DNA of 64,000 nt, from NCBI RefSeq assembly GCF_026967985.1, contig NZ_JAPVBJ010000005.1, positions 268,564 to 332,563 of the forward strand, in the 5' to 3' direction. Positions within the stretch are counted from its first letter, which is position 1. Every line of letters begins with the position of its first letter. Origin of the DNA: Modestobacter sp. VKM Ac-2984 (GTDB taxonomy: Bacteria > Actinomycetota > Actinomycetes > Mycobacteriales > Geodermatophilaceae). Shown here piece by piece: positions 28,287 through 37,503 of this stretch. Made by a program: the position numbers and the translations under genes. The notes beneath the pieces are model-generated. The model did no database searches. It was not told where the DNA came from and saw only the letters and a list, made by a program, of their open reading frames with translations.

Positions 28287-29915
28287 CTACAGCCCGAGGG
28301 CGGCGGCCATCTCCGCGCGCAGCCGGTCCAGCTCGTCCGCGCCCCGGCTGCGGGCGGCCGGCAGCCCGTCGGTGGCGGGCACCGGGACCACGGTCTCCAG
28401 GTAGGCCTTGAGCTTCGGCTCGGTCCCGCTGGGGCGCACGATCACCCGCACGCCCTCGCCGGTCAGCCGGACCGCGTCCAGCGGCGGGGTGGCGTGCGCC
28501 AGGTCGACCACCTCGACCGGGCGGCCCAGCAGCTGGGCCGGCGGCTGGGCGCGCAGCCGGGCCATCGCGCCGGAGATGAGCGTCAGGTCCTCGACCCGCA
28601 CCGAGTACTGGCCGGTGGCGTACAGGCCGTGCTCGACCGCCAGCTCGTCGAGCCGGTCGGTCAGCGTGCGTCCCTCGACCGCCAGCTCGGCGGCGAGCAG
28701 GGCGACCGCGAGGGCCGCGGAGACGCCGTCCTTGTCGTGCGCCACCGACGGCGACACCGCGTACCCCAGCGCCTCCTCGTAGCCGAAGACCAGCGGCGCT
28801 GCCGCCGACCCGGCCCGGATGATCCACTTGAAGCCGGTCGGGGTCTGCTCGAACGGCACGCCGTGCGCGCGGGCGAGCGTGCCCAGCAGCGAGCCGCTCA
28901 CCAGCGAGTTCGCGTAGGTGCCGCGCACGCCGCGGCGGAGCAGCCAGTCGCCCAGCAGCGCGCCGACCTCGTCGCCGGTCAGCTGGCGCCCGCCCGCCAC
29001 CACCGAGCAGCGGTCCGCGTCCGGGTCCTCGGCGATCGCGACGTCGGCGCCGGTGCGGTCGGCCAGTGCGGTCAGCAGGTCGACCGCGCCCGGCTCCTCC
29101 GGGTTGGGGAAGGCGACCGTCGGGAACGCCGGGTCGGGCCGGTCCTGCTCCGCGACGCAGTGCAGCGCGGCGAAGCCGGCGGTCTCGAACACCTGCTGGG
29201 TGGTCGCCGAGCCCACCCCGTGCATCGCCGTGTAGGCGACCACGAGACGCCGGCGGGCCGCCGCGTCCACCCGGTCGGGCTCCAGGGCGCGCACCACCGC
29301 GGCGACGTAGTCGGCCTCGACGTCGTCGCCGAGAGTGGTCCACTCGTCCCCGAGCGGGATGTCGCGGGCGGGGCCGGTGGCCGCGATCGCGGCCTCGATC
29401 TCCCGGTCGGCCGGCGGCACCAGCTGCGCACCGTCGGCGAGGTAGACCTTGTAGCCGTTGTCCTGCGGCGGGTTGTGGCTGGCAGTCACCATCACCCCGG
29501 CGGCCGCGCCCAGGTGCCGGACGGCGTAGGACAGCACCGGCGTGGGCAGCGGGCGGGGCAGCACGGAGACGGCGAACCCGGCGCCGGAGAGCACCGCGGC
29601 GGAGACGTGCGCGAACTCGTCGGAGCGGTGCCGGGCGTCGTAGCCGATGACCACGCCGCGGCCGCCCTGGCCGGTGTCGGCGAGGTGCCGGGCCAGGCCG
29701 GCGGCCGCGCGGCTGACCACGGCGGCGTTCATCCCGGCCGGACCGGCGCGCAGCGGGCCGCGCAGCCCGGCGGTGCCGAAGGTCAGCGGGCCGGTGAACC
29801 GGCGGGCCAGCTCGGCCTCGTCCCCCGCGGCGACGAGCGCCTCGATCTCGGCGCGGTCACCGGCGTGCGGGTCGGCGGCCGCCCAGGCGCGGGCGGTGGT
29901 CAGCAGGTCGGTCAT
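28287..29915 (-). CDS. pmmB: Phospho-sugar mutase (phosphomanno/phosphopentomutase type)
   Basis: 542-residue alpha-D-phosphohexomutase superfamily enzyme. Active-site serine loop VTASHNPPQDNGYKVY, metal-binding DPDADR, and the C-terminal phosphate loop RPSGTEPKLK are all present. It matches mycobacterial PmmB, which is next to deoD there, and related enzymes act as phosphopentomutases. Here it is third in the operon PNP-epimerase-mutase, overlapping the epimerase by 4 nt. That context supports conversion of (deoxy)ribose-1-phosphate from PNP and DeoA into the 5-phosphate for DeoC; mannose or glucose phosphates are the alternative. Confidence 0.88.
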   Translation of the reverse strand: MTDLLTTARAWAAADPHAGDRAEIEALVAAGDEAELARRFTGPLTFGTAGLRGPLRAGPAGMNAAVVSRAAAGLARHLADTGQGGRGVVIGYDARHRSDEFAHVSAAVLSGAGFAVSVLPRPLPTPVLSYAVRHLGAAAGVMVTASHNPPQDNGYKVYLADGAQLVPPADREIEAAIAATGPARDIPLGDEWTTLGDDVEADYVAAVVRALEPDRVDAAARRRLVVAYTAMHGVGSATTQQVFETAGFAALHCVAEQDRPDPAFPTVAFPNPEEPGAVDLLTALADRTGADVAIAEDPDADRCSVVAGGRQLTGDEVGALLGDWLLRRGVRGTYANSLVSGSLLGTLARAHGVPFEQTPTGFKWIIRAGSAAAPLVFGYEEALGYAVSPSVAHDKDGVSAALAVALLAAELAVEGRTLTDRLDELAVEHGLYATGQYSVRVEDLTLISGAMARLRAQPPAQLLGRPVEVVDLAHATPPLDAVRLTGEGVRVIVRPSGTEPKLKAYLETVVPVPATDGLPAARSRGADELDRLRAEMAAALGL

Positions 29916-30766
29916 CGCGGGCCTCCACTGGGCTGGACCGGGCCCTGCGCCGCCTCGACCACGTCGACGTCCACGCCCGGCAGGGTGTACTCCCCGCCGA
30001 CCCGGGCGTGCACCGGGTCGGCCGGGTCCGCCTCGCCCTGGGCGGCGATCAGCTCGGCGGCGTAGGCCTCGGCGTCGTCGGCTGGTTCGTAGCCCAGCGC
30101 GCGGGCGGCGGTGAGGTCCCACCAGCCGCGGGTGTTCGCCGAGACGCCCCAGACCACCCGGAAGCCGGGTGAGGGGGTGCGCAGTGCCGCGTCGACCAGC
30201 CGAACGGTGTCGCCGGGGGAGAGCCAGGTGGCCAGCTGGCGGACCGTCGTCGGCCGGGGGAACGCGCTGCCGATCCGCAGGCAGACGACGTCCAGGCCGT
30301 ACCGGTCGGCGTACAGCGAGCCGAGCGCCTCCATCGTCACCTTGGCCACGCCGTAGTAGGTGTCCGGTCGCGGCGGTGCGTCGGCCTCGGTGAGCAGGCC
30401 GGAGGCCGGCCGGGGGGTGAAGCCGCTGGCGTGGTTGCTGCTGGCCAGCACCACCCGGGGGACGCCGGCGCGCCGGGCGGCCTCCAGCGCGGTGCGGGTG
30501 GTCTCGATGTGCGAGCGCACGATGGCCGGCCAGGTCGCCTCGCCGAGGATCCCGGCCAGGTGGACCACCGCGGCCGCCCCCTGCGCCGCCGCGGTCATCG
30601 CGGGCAGGTCGGCGGCGTCGGCCACCAGGTGCTCCTCGCCCGGGCGCGGCTCCTCGATCGGCACCACGTCCAGGCTGCGCAGTGCCCAGCCCCGCTCGGG
30701 CAGCCCCCCGCGCAGCGCCGTCCCCAACCCGCCTGCGGCGCCGGTGACCAGGACCGGACCGGTCAC
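29912..30766 (-). CDS. NAD-dependent epimerase/dehydratase (uronate-dehydrogenase-like SDR)
   Basis: 284-residue extended SDR. The dinucleotide motif TGAAGGLG lies near residue 7-14, LAGI in the strand after, and the YxxxK pair in [14 protein letters not shown]. The [11 protein letters not shown] segment and overall length resemble uronate dehydrogenases and small sugar epimerases, not full GalE. GTG at 30766 overlaps the PNP stop and the 3' end overlaps the phosphomutase start, so it is embedded in a nucleoside-catabolic operon. The substrate is unknown. The much longer open frame upstream on this strand is antisense read-through. Confidence 0.82.
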   Translation of the reverse strand: MTGPVLVTGAAGGLGTALRGGLPERGWALRSLDVVPIEEPRPGEEHLVADAADLPAMTAAAQGAAAVVHLAGILGEATWPAIVRSHIETTRTALEAARRAGVPRVVLASSNHASGFTPRPASGLLTEADAPPRPDTYYGVAKVTMEALGSLYADRYGLDVVCLRIGSAFPRPTTVRQLATWLSPGDTVRLVDAALRTPSPGFRVVWGVSANTRGWWDLTAARALGYEPADDAEAYAAELIAAQGEADPADPVHARVGGEYTLPGVDVDVVEAAQGPVQPSGGPR

Positions 30767-31581
30767 GGCATCCGCCCGATCAGCTCCACCAGGAAGGCGC
30801 CCAGCCGGCCGGCCGCGGCGTTGCCGGCCTCCAGCACCTCCAGGTGGTCCAGCGCCTCGCCGGTGATGCCGGCGGCGGCGTTGGTGACCATCGACAGGCC
30901 GAACACCTCCATCCCGGCCGCCCGGGCGGCGATCGCCTCCAGCGCGGTGGACATGCCGACCAGGTCCGCGCCCAGCGTGGTGAGCATCCGGATCTCGGCC
31001 GGGGTCTCGAAGTGCGGGCCGGGCAGCGCGGCGTAGACGCCCTCGGTCAGCGACGGGTCGATCTCCCGGGCCAGGGTGCGCAGCCGCGCGGAGTACAGGT
31101 CGGTGAGGTCGACGAAGGTCGCGCCCACCAGCGGCGAGCGGGCGGTCATGTTGAGGTGGTCGCTGATCAGCACGGCCTGCCCGACCCGGTGGTCGGGGGC
31201 CAGGCCGCCGGCGGCGTTGGTGAGGACGACGGTGCGCACCCCGGCCGCCGCGGCGGTGCGGATGCCGTGCACCACCGGCTCGACCCCGCGGCCCTCGTAC
31301 AGGTGTGTGCGGCCGAGGAAGAGCAGCACCTTGCGCGCACCGACCTGGACCGAGCGGATCTCCCCGCCGTGGCCGGTGACGGTCGGGGCGGCGAACCCGG
31401 GCAGGTCGCCGATGGCCACGCTGGCCAGCGTCTCGCCGAAGGCGTCGGCAGCCGGCGCCCAGCCCGAGCCCATCACCACCGCGACGTCGTGGTCCCCGCC
31501 CAGGGCGGCGGTCAGCTGCTCGGCCGCCGAGGCGGCGAGGGCGGCGGGGTCGGGAACGGCGGGGGCGGTCGGCGTGCTCAC
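30763..31581 (-). CDS. deoD: Purine-nucleoside phosphorylase
   Basis: Trimeric-class PNP (272 residues) that phosphorolyses inosine and guanosine. Key elements are VVMGSGWAP (phosphate site), [34 protein letters not shown] and [16 protein letters not shown] with the base-binding TNAAAGI. GTG at 31581 lies 6 nt after TAGTTT (31588-31593, minus strand). It is the first gene of the PNP-epimerase-mutase operon. The symbol follows the M. tuberculosis name; the sequence class is PunA/trimeric, not the hexameric E. coli DeoD. Confidence 0.93.
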   Translation of the reverse strand: MSTPTAPAVPDPAALAASAAEQLTAALGGDHDVAVVMGSGWAPAADAFGETLASVAIGDLPGFAAPTVTGHGGEIRSVQVGARKVLLFLGRTHLYEGRGVEPVVHGIRTAAAAGVRTVVLTNAAGGLAPDHRVGQAVLISDHLNMTARSPLVGATFVDLTDLYSARLRTLAREIDPSLTEGVYAALPGPHFETPAEIRMLTTLGADLVGMSTALEAIAARAAGMEVFGLSMVTNAAAGITGEALDHLEVLEAGNAAAGRLGAFLVELIGRMP

Positions 31582-31665
31582 GGGCCGAAACTAGCCCAGC
31601 GGCTGTCGACCCCCGCGGGCGAGCGGCGGACGCCCGACCTCCGGTCGCCCGGCCCGGCGAGCCGG

Positions 31666-33042
31666 TCAGAGGTCCCGGACGTCGCTCTCCACTGCCTCGA
31701 AGGCCTTGCGGGCGGCGATGAGGACCGGGTCCCAGACCGGGGCGAACGGGGGTGCGTAGGACAGGTCGAGGGACAGGATCTCGTCGACCGTCATCTCGTT
31801 CCAGATCGAGACGGCCAGGGCGTCGATCCGCTTGGCGGACCCGGGGCCCCCGACGACCTGGGCGCCCAGCAGCCGCCCACTGCGCCGCTCGGCGATCATC
31901 TTGAGCCGGATGGGCTGGGCGCCGGGGAAGTAGCCGGCCGTGGTGGTCGAGTCGACCGACGCCGTCACGAACGCGTAGCCGGCCTGCCGCGCCTCCTCGC
32001 TGGACAGGCCGGTGCGGGCGACCTCCAGATCGCACACCTTGGTGATCGCGGTGCCGATCACGCCGGGGAAGGTGGCGTACCCCCCGCCGATGTTGATCCC
32101 GGCCACCCGGCCCTGCTTGTTGGCGTGCGTGCCCAGCGCCACCACCATCCGCTGGCCCGACAGCCGGTGCCGCGACTCCACGCAGTCCCCGGCCGCCCAG
32201 ACCCCCTCCACCTCGGTGTGCATCCGGGCGTCGACGGCGATGCCGCCGGAGATGCCCAGCGGGATCCCCGCCTCCCGGGCCAGTCCGACGTTGGGTCGCA
32301 CCCCCAGGCCGAGCACGACCAGATCGGCGGGCAGCTCCCGCCCGCCCGCGGTCAGCACCGCACAGGCCCGTCCGTCGGTGCCGACGTCGACGGCGACGAC
32401 CTCCTCGCTCATCACCAGCTCGATGCCCTCGGCGCGCACGGCGTCGGCGATGAACTGCCCGACGTCGGGGTCGAACGTGCCCACCGGGGTGGCCGAGCGG
32501 TCCACCACCGCGACGTCCAGGCCGCGGACCCGGCACGCCTCGGCGATCTCCAGCCCGATGTAGCCCCCGCCCACCACCACGACCCGGCGCACCCGCCCGC
32601 TGTCGAGCTCGGCGCGCAGCGCCACCCCGTCGTCCAGGACCTGGACGCCGTACACCCCGTCGGCGTCGATGCCGGGCACGGGCGGGCGCATCGGCACGCT
32701 GCCGGTGGCGTAGACCAGCTCGTCGAAGGGCTCGCTGCCCCGTCCGCCGCCGTCCAGGTCCCGCCAGGTGACCGTGCGGCGGTCCAGGTCGATGCCGGTC
32801 ACCTCGGTGCGCATCCGCACGTCGATGCCCATGGCGCGGTGCTGGTCGGGTGTGCGGGCGATCAGCGCCGCCTCTCTCTCCACCGTGCCGCTGATCCAGT
32901 AGGGGATCCCGCAGGCGGAGTAGGAGGTCGCGCGGCCGCGCTCGAACATCACCACGTCGAGGTCGGCGCACCGCTTCCTGGCCTGCGAGGCAGCGCTGCC
33001 ACCCGCGGCGTCCCCACCGATGACCACCAGTCGCCGTCGCAC
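31666..33042 (-). CDS. FAD-dependent pyridine nucleotide-disulfide oxidoreductase (CoA-disulfide reductase-like)
   Basis: 458-residue flavoprotein: FAD motif VVIGGDAAGGSAA (about 6-18), single redox cysteine in YSACGIPYW (C44), NAD motif VVVGGGYIGLEIAE, second FAD motif VWAAGDCVE, and a dimerisation domain. The SACGIPY sequence places it with CoA-disulfide reductases, NADH oxidases and persulfide reductases. The C-terminal rhodanese domain of some relatives is missing. GTG at 33042 lies 7 nt after TACAGT (33050-33055, minus strand). It is divergent from the carboxylate-amine ligase gene. Confidence 0.88.
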   Translation of the reverse strand: MRRRLVVIGGDAAGGSAASQARKRCADLDVVMFERGRATSYSACGIPYWISGTVEREAALIARTPDQHRAMGIDVRMRTEVTGIDLDRRTVTWRDLDGGGRGSEPFDELVYATGSVPMRPPVPGIDADGVYGVQVLDDGVALRAELDSGRVRRVVVVGGGYIGLEIAEACRVRGLDVAVVDRSATPVGTFDPDVGQFIADAVRAEGIELVMSEEVVAVDVGTDGRACAVLTAGGRELPADLVVLGLGVRPNVGLAREAGIPLGISGGIAVDARMHTEVEGVWAAGDCVESRHRLSGQRMVVALGTHANKQGRVAGINIGGGYATFPGVIGTAITKVCDLEVARTGLSSEEARQAGYAFVTASVDSTTTAGYFPGAQPIRLKMIAERRSGRLLGAQVVGGPGSAKRIDALAVSIWNEMTVDEILSLDLSYAPPFAPVWDPVLIAARKAFEAVESDVRDL

Positions 33043-33122
33043 AGTCCGGACTGTAGGGCCACATCTCGCGGACGCGCTGCCGTGGACCGGCGGCTGTCCG
33101 GCGTCCCTCCTAGACTCGCGGG

Positions 33123-34271
33123 GTGCAGATCCCCTTCCACTCGTCCGAGCGCGCCAGCCTGGGAGTGGAGTGGGAGCTGCAGCTGATCGACCCGCAGACC
33201 CGCGAGCTCACCTCCGGCGCCGTCGAGATCCTCGCCGAGCTCACCCCCGACGGCATGGACGAGCACCCCAAGGCCAAGCACGAGCTGCTGCAGTCGACGG
33301 TCGAGATCATCACCGGGGTCTGCACCACCGTCGCCGAGGCGAAGGCCGACCTGGCCGGCACCCTGGCCGAGGTGGTCGCCGCCGCCGAGCGGCGCGGCCT
33401 GGGCGTGATGTGCGCCGGCAGCCACCCCTTCACCCGGTGGGACAGCCAGGAGATCTCGCCGAAGGAGCGCTACGCCGAGCTCGTCGAGCGGATGCAGTGG
33501 CCGGCCCGGCGCCTGCAGATCTTCGGGGTGCACGTGCACGTCGGCGTCCGCTCGCCCGACAAGATCATCCCGATCGTCAACGCGCTGACCCAGTACGTGC
33601 CGCACTTCCTGGCGTTGTCGGCGTCCTCGCCCTACTGGTCCGGCTGCGACACCGGGCTGGCGTCGGCCCGCACCAAGGTCTTCGAGGCGATGCCGACCGC
33701 CGGGCTGCCGTACCAGCTGGCCGACTGGTCGGAGTTCGAGGAGTACATGGGCACGCTGATCGACGCCGGCGCCATCGAGAGCGTCCGCGAGGTGTGGTGG
33801 GACATCCGCCCGCACCCGGACTTCGGCACCGTCGAGCTGCGGATCTGCGACGGCCTGCCGACCCTCGACGAGATCGGCGCGGTCGCCGCGCTGGCCCAGT
33901 GCCTGGTCGAGCAGTTCGACACCCAGCTCGACCGCGGCTACACCCTGCCCTCACCGACGGACTGGATCGTGCGCGAGAACAAGTGGCGGGCGGTGCGCTA
34001 CGGGATGGACGCTCAGATCGTCGTCGACGAGCAGGGCACCGTGCGCCCGGTGCGCGAGGCGATCGCCGACCTGGTCGATGAGCTGCTGCCGACCGCCCGC
34101 AAGCTGGGCTGCGAGGCCGAGCTGGTCGACGCCCGGCGGGTCCTGGACGCCGGCGCCTCCTACCAGCGCCAGCGAGCCGTGGCCGCTGCGCACGACGGTG
34201 CACTGGCCCCGGTGGTCGACAGCCTGCTCGCCGAGCTCCGCGACGGGCTGCCGGCGACGGGGGCGGCGTGA
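33123..34271 (+). CDS. Carboxylate-amine ligase / glutamate-cysteine ligase 2 family (YbdK type)
   Basis: 382-residue ATP-grasp-like GCS2 enzyme. It has the N-terminal SLGVEWELQLID with the metal-binding ExE-type acids, then KHELLQSTVEI, CAGSHPF, FGVHVHVGV and REVWWDIRPHPDFGTVELRICD. Family members show weak gamma-glutamylcysteine ligase activity in vitro. GTG at 33123 lies 6 nt after TAGACT (33111-33116). It overlaps the M20 amidohydrolase by 4 nt, suggesting a ligase/hydrolase pair acting on one amide, which is inference. Confidence 0.88.
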   Translation: MQIPFHSSERASLGVEWELQLIDPQTRELTSGAVEILAELTPDGMDEHPKAKHELLQSTVEIITGVCTTVAEAKADLAGTLAEVVAAAERRGLGVMCAGSHPFTRWDSQEISPKERYAELVERMQWPARRLQIFGVHVHVGVRSPDKIIPIVNALTQYVPHFLALSASSPYWSGCDTGLASARTKVFEAMPTAGLPYQLADWSEFEEYMGTLIDAGAIESVREVWWDIRPHPDFGTVELRICDGLPTLDEIGAVAALAQCLVEQFDTQLDRGYTLPSPTDWIVRENKWRAVRYGMDAQIVVDEQGTVRPVREAIADLVDELLPTARKLGCEAELVDARRVLDAGASYQRQRAVAAAHDGALAPVVDSLLAELRDGLPATGAA

Positions 34272-35512
34272 GCGGCGGGGAGACGGCCAGCTCGACAGAG
34301 GTGCTCGGCCGGGCCGTCGACACCTGGTCGCAGGCACACCACCCCGAGCTGGTCGCCGTCCGCCGGCACCTGCACGCCCACCCCGAGCTGGGGTTCGCCG
34401 AGCACGAGACGACCGCCTTCCTCGAGCAGCGGCTCACCGCGGCGGGCCTGGCGCCCCGCCGGCTGAAGTCCGGCACCGGGCTGGTCTGTGACGTCGGGGG
34501 CGACCCGGACGCCGGGCCGGTCGTCGTGCTGCGCGCCGACATCGACGCGCTGCCGCTGGCCGACCTCAAGGACGTCCCGTACGCCTCCACCCGCGAGGGG
34601 CTCTGCCACGCGTGCGGCCACGACGTGCACACCACGGTGCTGCTCGGCGTCGCGCTGGCGCTGGCCTCGCTGGACGAGCTGCCCGGCACCGTGCGCTGCG
34701 TCTTCCAGCCCGCGGAGGAGCAGGTCCCCGGCGGCGGGCTGGAGGTCGTCGACGAGGGGGTGCTGGCCGGCGCGACCCGGGCGTTCGCGCTGCACTGCGA
34801 CCCCTCGCTGACGGCCGGTTCGGTCGGCCTGCGCACCGGGGCGATCACCGCGGCCTGTGACCGGGTGGAGGTGACGCTCACCGGGCCCGGCGGGCACACC
34901 GCCCGGCCGCAGTTGACCGTCGACCTGGTGCACGCGATGGGTCAGGTGGTCACCGAGGTCCCCGGGCTGCTGTCCCGGCTGGTCGACCCGCGCGCCGGCG
35001 TCTCCCTGGTGTGGGGCGCGATCAGCGCCGGGGTGGCGGCCAACACCATCCCGGAGACCGGGCAGCTGCGCGGCACGCTCCGGGTGCTCGACCGCGCGGT
35101 GTGGAGCGAGGCCGAGGACCTGGTGCGCCGGCTGGTCACCGAGGTCGCCACGGCGTCCGGGGCACGGGTGGCGATCGACTACGTGCGCGGGGTGCCGCCG
35201 GTGGTCAACGACCCGCGCAGCGTGGCCCTGCTCCGCTCCGCGGCGCTGGAGACGGTGGGCAGCGAGGGCGTGGCACTGTCCCCGCAGAGCATGGGCGGGG
35301 AGGACTTCGGCTGGTTCGCCGAGGTGCTGCCGATCGCGCTCGCCCGGCTGGGCACGCACGGCAGCGGCGAGACGTTGGACCTGCACCGCGGCACCTTCGA
35401 CGTCGACGAGCGGGCGATCGGGGTCGGGGTCCGGTTGCTGGCCCGCACGGCGCTGCACGCGCTGGCGGCCGACGCCGTACCCGCTGGTACGCCCGTCGGT
35501 CCGGCCCTGTAG
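34268..35512 (+). CDS. M20 family amidohydrolase (AmiA/AmiB-like metallopeptidase)
   Basis: 414-residue zinc-dependent amidohydrolase. The metal site is in [11 protein letters not shown] (C116, H118, H121), followed by [12 protein letters not shown] with the catalytic and bridging acids, a lid domain around residues 195-305 with GGHTARP, and the late GGEDFGWF motif. It belongs to the AbgB/HipO/IAA-amino-acid hydrolase branch. In M. tuberculosis two such genes (amiA1, amiB1) lie in the equivalent place between lpdA and deoD (recalled gene order). GTG start in a 4-nt overlap with the preceding ligase gene. Confidence 0.88.
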   Translation: MSGGETASSTEVLGRAVDTWSQAHHPELVAVRRHLHAHPELGFAEHETTAFLEQRLTAAGLAPRRLKSGTGLVCDVGGDPDAGPVVVLRADIDALPLADLKDVPYASTREGLCHACGHDVHTTVLLGVALALASLDELPGTVRCVFQPAEEQVPGGGLEVVDEGVLAGATRAFALHCDPSLTAGSVGLRTGAITAACDRVEVTLTGPGGHTARPQLTVDLVHAMGQVVTEVPGLLSRLVDPRAGVSLVWGAISAGVAANTIPETGQLRGTLRVLDRAVWSEAEDLVRRLVTEVATASGARVAIDYVRGVPPVVNDPRSVALLRSAALETVGSEGVALSPQSMGGEDFGWFAEVLPIALARLGTHGSGETLDLHRGTFDVDERAIGVGVRLLARTALHALAADAVPAGTPVGPAL

Positions 35513-35562
35513 ACCTCTTCCGACGCACTTCCCTCAGGCACCTGAGAGGCGGGGACCCGACG
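35513..35562 (+). promoter_or_regulatory. Short leader of the methylmalonyl-CoA mutase operon
   Basis: 50 nt holding a near-palindrome ctcagg-ca-cctgag (35533-35546) immediately before a gagaggcgggg purine-rich ribosome-binding region. The space is too short for a cobalamin riboswitch, so any B12 control here would be different. The palindrome could be an operator or a hairpin that limits ribosome access. Confidence 0.35.
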
Positions 35563-37503
35563 ATGAGCTCCACCGACCAGCGACCTGCGCGGCCCGGCGG
35601 CGGGCCGCCGGCCGAGCCCGCGGCGCCCGACGTGCTGACCCTCGCCGGGGACTTCCCCGCGGCGAGCCGGGAGCAGTGGCGCGACCTGGTGGCCGGCGTG
35701 CTGCGCAAGGCCGGCCGGGACCAGCTGCCCGACCCGGTGGAGGAGGCGCTGGCCCGCACCGTCGCCACCGGGGTCACCGTCGCTCCGCTCTACACCGCCG
35801 AGGACGCCGGGGACCTGCCCGCGCTGGCCGGCGTGCCCGGGCTACCGCCGTTCGTCCGCGGCTCGCGGGCCGGCGCCGCCGGGGTGACCGCGGCCGGTGG
35901 CGCCGACGCCGACGTGCCCGCCGGCTGGGACGTGCGGCAGCGGCACGCCGACCCCGACGTGGCGCGCACCCGGGAGGCGATCGCCGCGGACCTGGAGAAC
36001 GGCGTCTCCTCGCTGTGGCTGGTGGTCGGCGACGGCGCAGTGCCGGCGGATGCGCTGGGCGAGGTGCTCGCCGACGTCCTGCTGGACCTGGCCCCGGTGA
36101 CCCTGCAGGGCGGGCCGTCCGCCGCGGAGGCCTTCCTGACGCTGGTCGAAGGGCGCACCGACCTGGCGCCGGGCGGCTGTCTGGGGCTGGACCCGCTGAG
36201 CGTGCAGGCGGCGACGGGGGAGCCGCAGGACCTCACCGGCCTGGCCGACCTGGCCCGCCGCGCCCCGGCGGGCTGGCGCACCGTCGTCGTCGACGGGACG
36301 GTGTTCGCCGACGCCGGTGGCTCGGTGGTGGAGGAGCTCGGCTGCGCGGCCGCCGCCGGGGTGGCCTACCTGCGGGCGCTCACCGAGGGCGGGCTGGACG
36401 TGTCCGACGCCTTCGGCCAGCTGGAGTTCCGGCTGTCGGCCAGCGCCGACCAGTTCACGACGATCGCCGCGCTGCGCGCCGCACGCCGGCTGTGGGACCG
36501 GGTGGGCGAGGCGAGCGGCGTGCCACCGGAGGCCCGGGCGATGCGTCAGCACGCGGTCACCTCGAACGTGATGGTCACCCGGCACGACCCGTGGGTGAAC
36601 ATGCTGCGCACCACGGTGGCCTGCTTCGCCGCCGGGGTCGGTGGTGCCGACGTGGTGACGGTGCAGCCCTTCGACGCCGCGCTCGGGCTGCCGGACGCCT
36701 TCGCCCGGCGGATCGCCCGCAACACCCAGGCACTGCTGGTCGAGGAGGGGCACCTGGCCCGGGTGCTCGACCCGGCCGGTGGCTCCTGGTACGTCGAGTC
36801 GCTGACCGAGTCCCTCGCCCAGGCCGCCTGGGCCTGGTTCACCGAGGTGGAGCGGGCCGGCGGGCTGGCGGCGGCGCTGACGTCCGGGCTGGTCGCCGAC
36901 CGGATCGGCGCCGCGTGGGCGGAGCGGCAGGAGCGGGTCGCGCACCGCACCGACGCGATCACCGGGGTCACCGAGTTCCCGAACCCGACCGAGGTGCTCC
37001 CCGCCCGTCGTCCGGCCGCCGAGGCGCTGCCGCCGGCCCCAGGCGGGCTGCCGCGGGTGCGGGCCGCGCAGGCGTTCGAGCAGCTGCGCGACCGGGTCGA
37101 GTCCGTCGATCCCCGCCCTCGGGTGCACCTGGCCACGATCGGGCCGGTCGCCCGGCACACCGCCCGGGCCACGTTCGCGGCCAACCTCTTCGGTGCGGGC
37201 GGGCTGGCGGCGCCGACCGGGGACGGGGTGGACGGGCTCGCCGGGACGACGGTGGCCTGCATCTGCGGCAGCGACCGCGACTACGCGGACTCCGCCACCC
37301 CGCTCGCCGCCGAGCTGCGGGCCGCCGGTGCCACTCAGGTCTGGCTGGCCGGGCCGCCGTCCCTGGCGGTGGACGGGGTCGACGGGTACCTGTACGCCGG
37401 GTGCGACGCCCTGGAGGTCCTGGGGCAGGTCGTGGCTCAGTTGCTCCCGAGGGGCCAAGATCGCGATCTTGGCCCTACAAACGGCCAGGAGGTGCCGGCG
37501 TGA
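35563..37503 (+). CDS. mutA: Methylmalonyl-CoA mutase small (non-catalytic) subunit
   Basis: 646-residue subunit paired with the B12-binding MutB to isomerise methylmalonyl-CoA and succinyl-CoA. It shows the family TIM-barrel segments ([80 protein letters not shown]). The C-terminal flavodoxin-like domain lacks the DxHxxG cobalamin motif, as expected for this subunit. Near its end, residues about 630-638 are encoded by a perfect 24-nt palindrome. The ATG at 35563 follows a strong ribosome-binding site. The stop overlaps the mutB GTG (GTGA). Confidence 0.93.
   Translation: MSSTDQRPARPGGGPPAEPAAPDVLTLAGDFPAASREQWRDLVAGVLRKAGRDQLPDPVEEALARTVATGVTVAPLYTAEDAGDLPALAGVPGLPPFVRGSRAGAAGVTAAGGADADVPAGWDVRQRHADPDVARTREAIAADLENGVSSLWLVVGDGAVPADALGEVLADVLLDLAPVTLQGGPSAAEAFLTLVEGRTDLAPGGCLGLDPLSVQAATGEPQDLTGLADLARRAPAGWRTVVVDGTVFADAGGSVVEELGCAAAAGVAYLRALTEGGLDVSDAFGQLEFRLSASADQFTTIAALRAARRLWDRVGEASGVPPEARAMRQHAVTSNVMVTRHDPWVNMLRTTVACFAAGVGGADVVTVQPFDAALGLPDAFARRIARNTQALLVEEGHLARVLDPAGGSWYVESLTESLAQAAWAWFTEVERAGGLAAALTSGLVADRIGAAWAERQERVAHRTDAITGVTEFPNPTEVLPARRPAAEALPPAPGGLPRVRAAQAFEQLRDRVESVDPRPRVHLATIGPVARHTARATFAANLFGAGGLAAPTGDGVDGLAGTTVACICGSDRDYADSATPLAAELRAAGATQVWLAGPPSLAVDGVDGYLYAGCDALEVLGQVVAQLLPRGQDRDLGPTNGQEVPA
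37452..37475. repeat. 24-bp perfect palindrome at the mutA/mutB junction
   Basis: Half-site gggccaagatcg followed by its exact reverse complement, lying inside the last codons of mutA, 25 nt before the mutB start. The same kind of element (ccaaRRtcg core) occurs at the mutB/meaB junction. As RNA it forms a GC-closed stem with little or no loop. Confidence 0.9.

Noticed and set aside
30767-33064. Continuous minus-strand open frame upstream of the epimerase
   Set aside because: It covers PNP and the flavoprotein in a different frame; the translation is low-complexity Arg/Gly/Pro. The epimerase has a GTG in a 4-nt overlap with PNP.
35513-35562. Cobalamin riboswitch before mutA
   Set aside because: The 50-nt gap is far too short and lacks a B12-box-like sequence.
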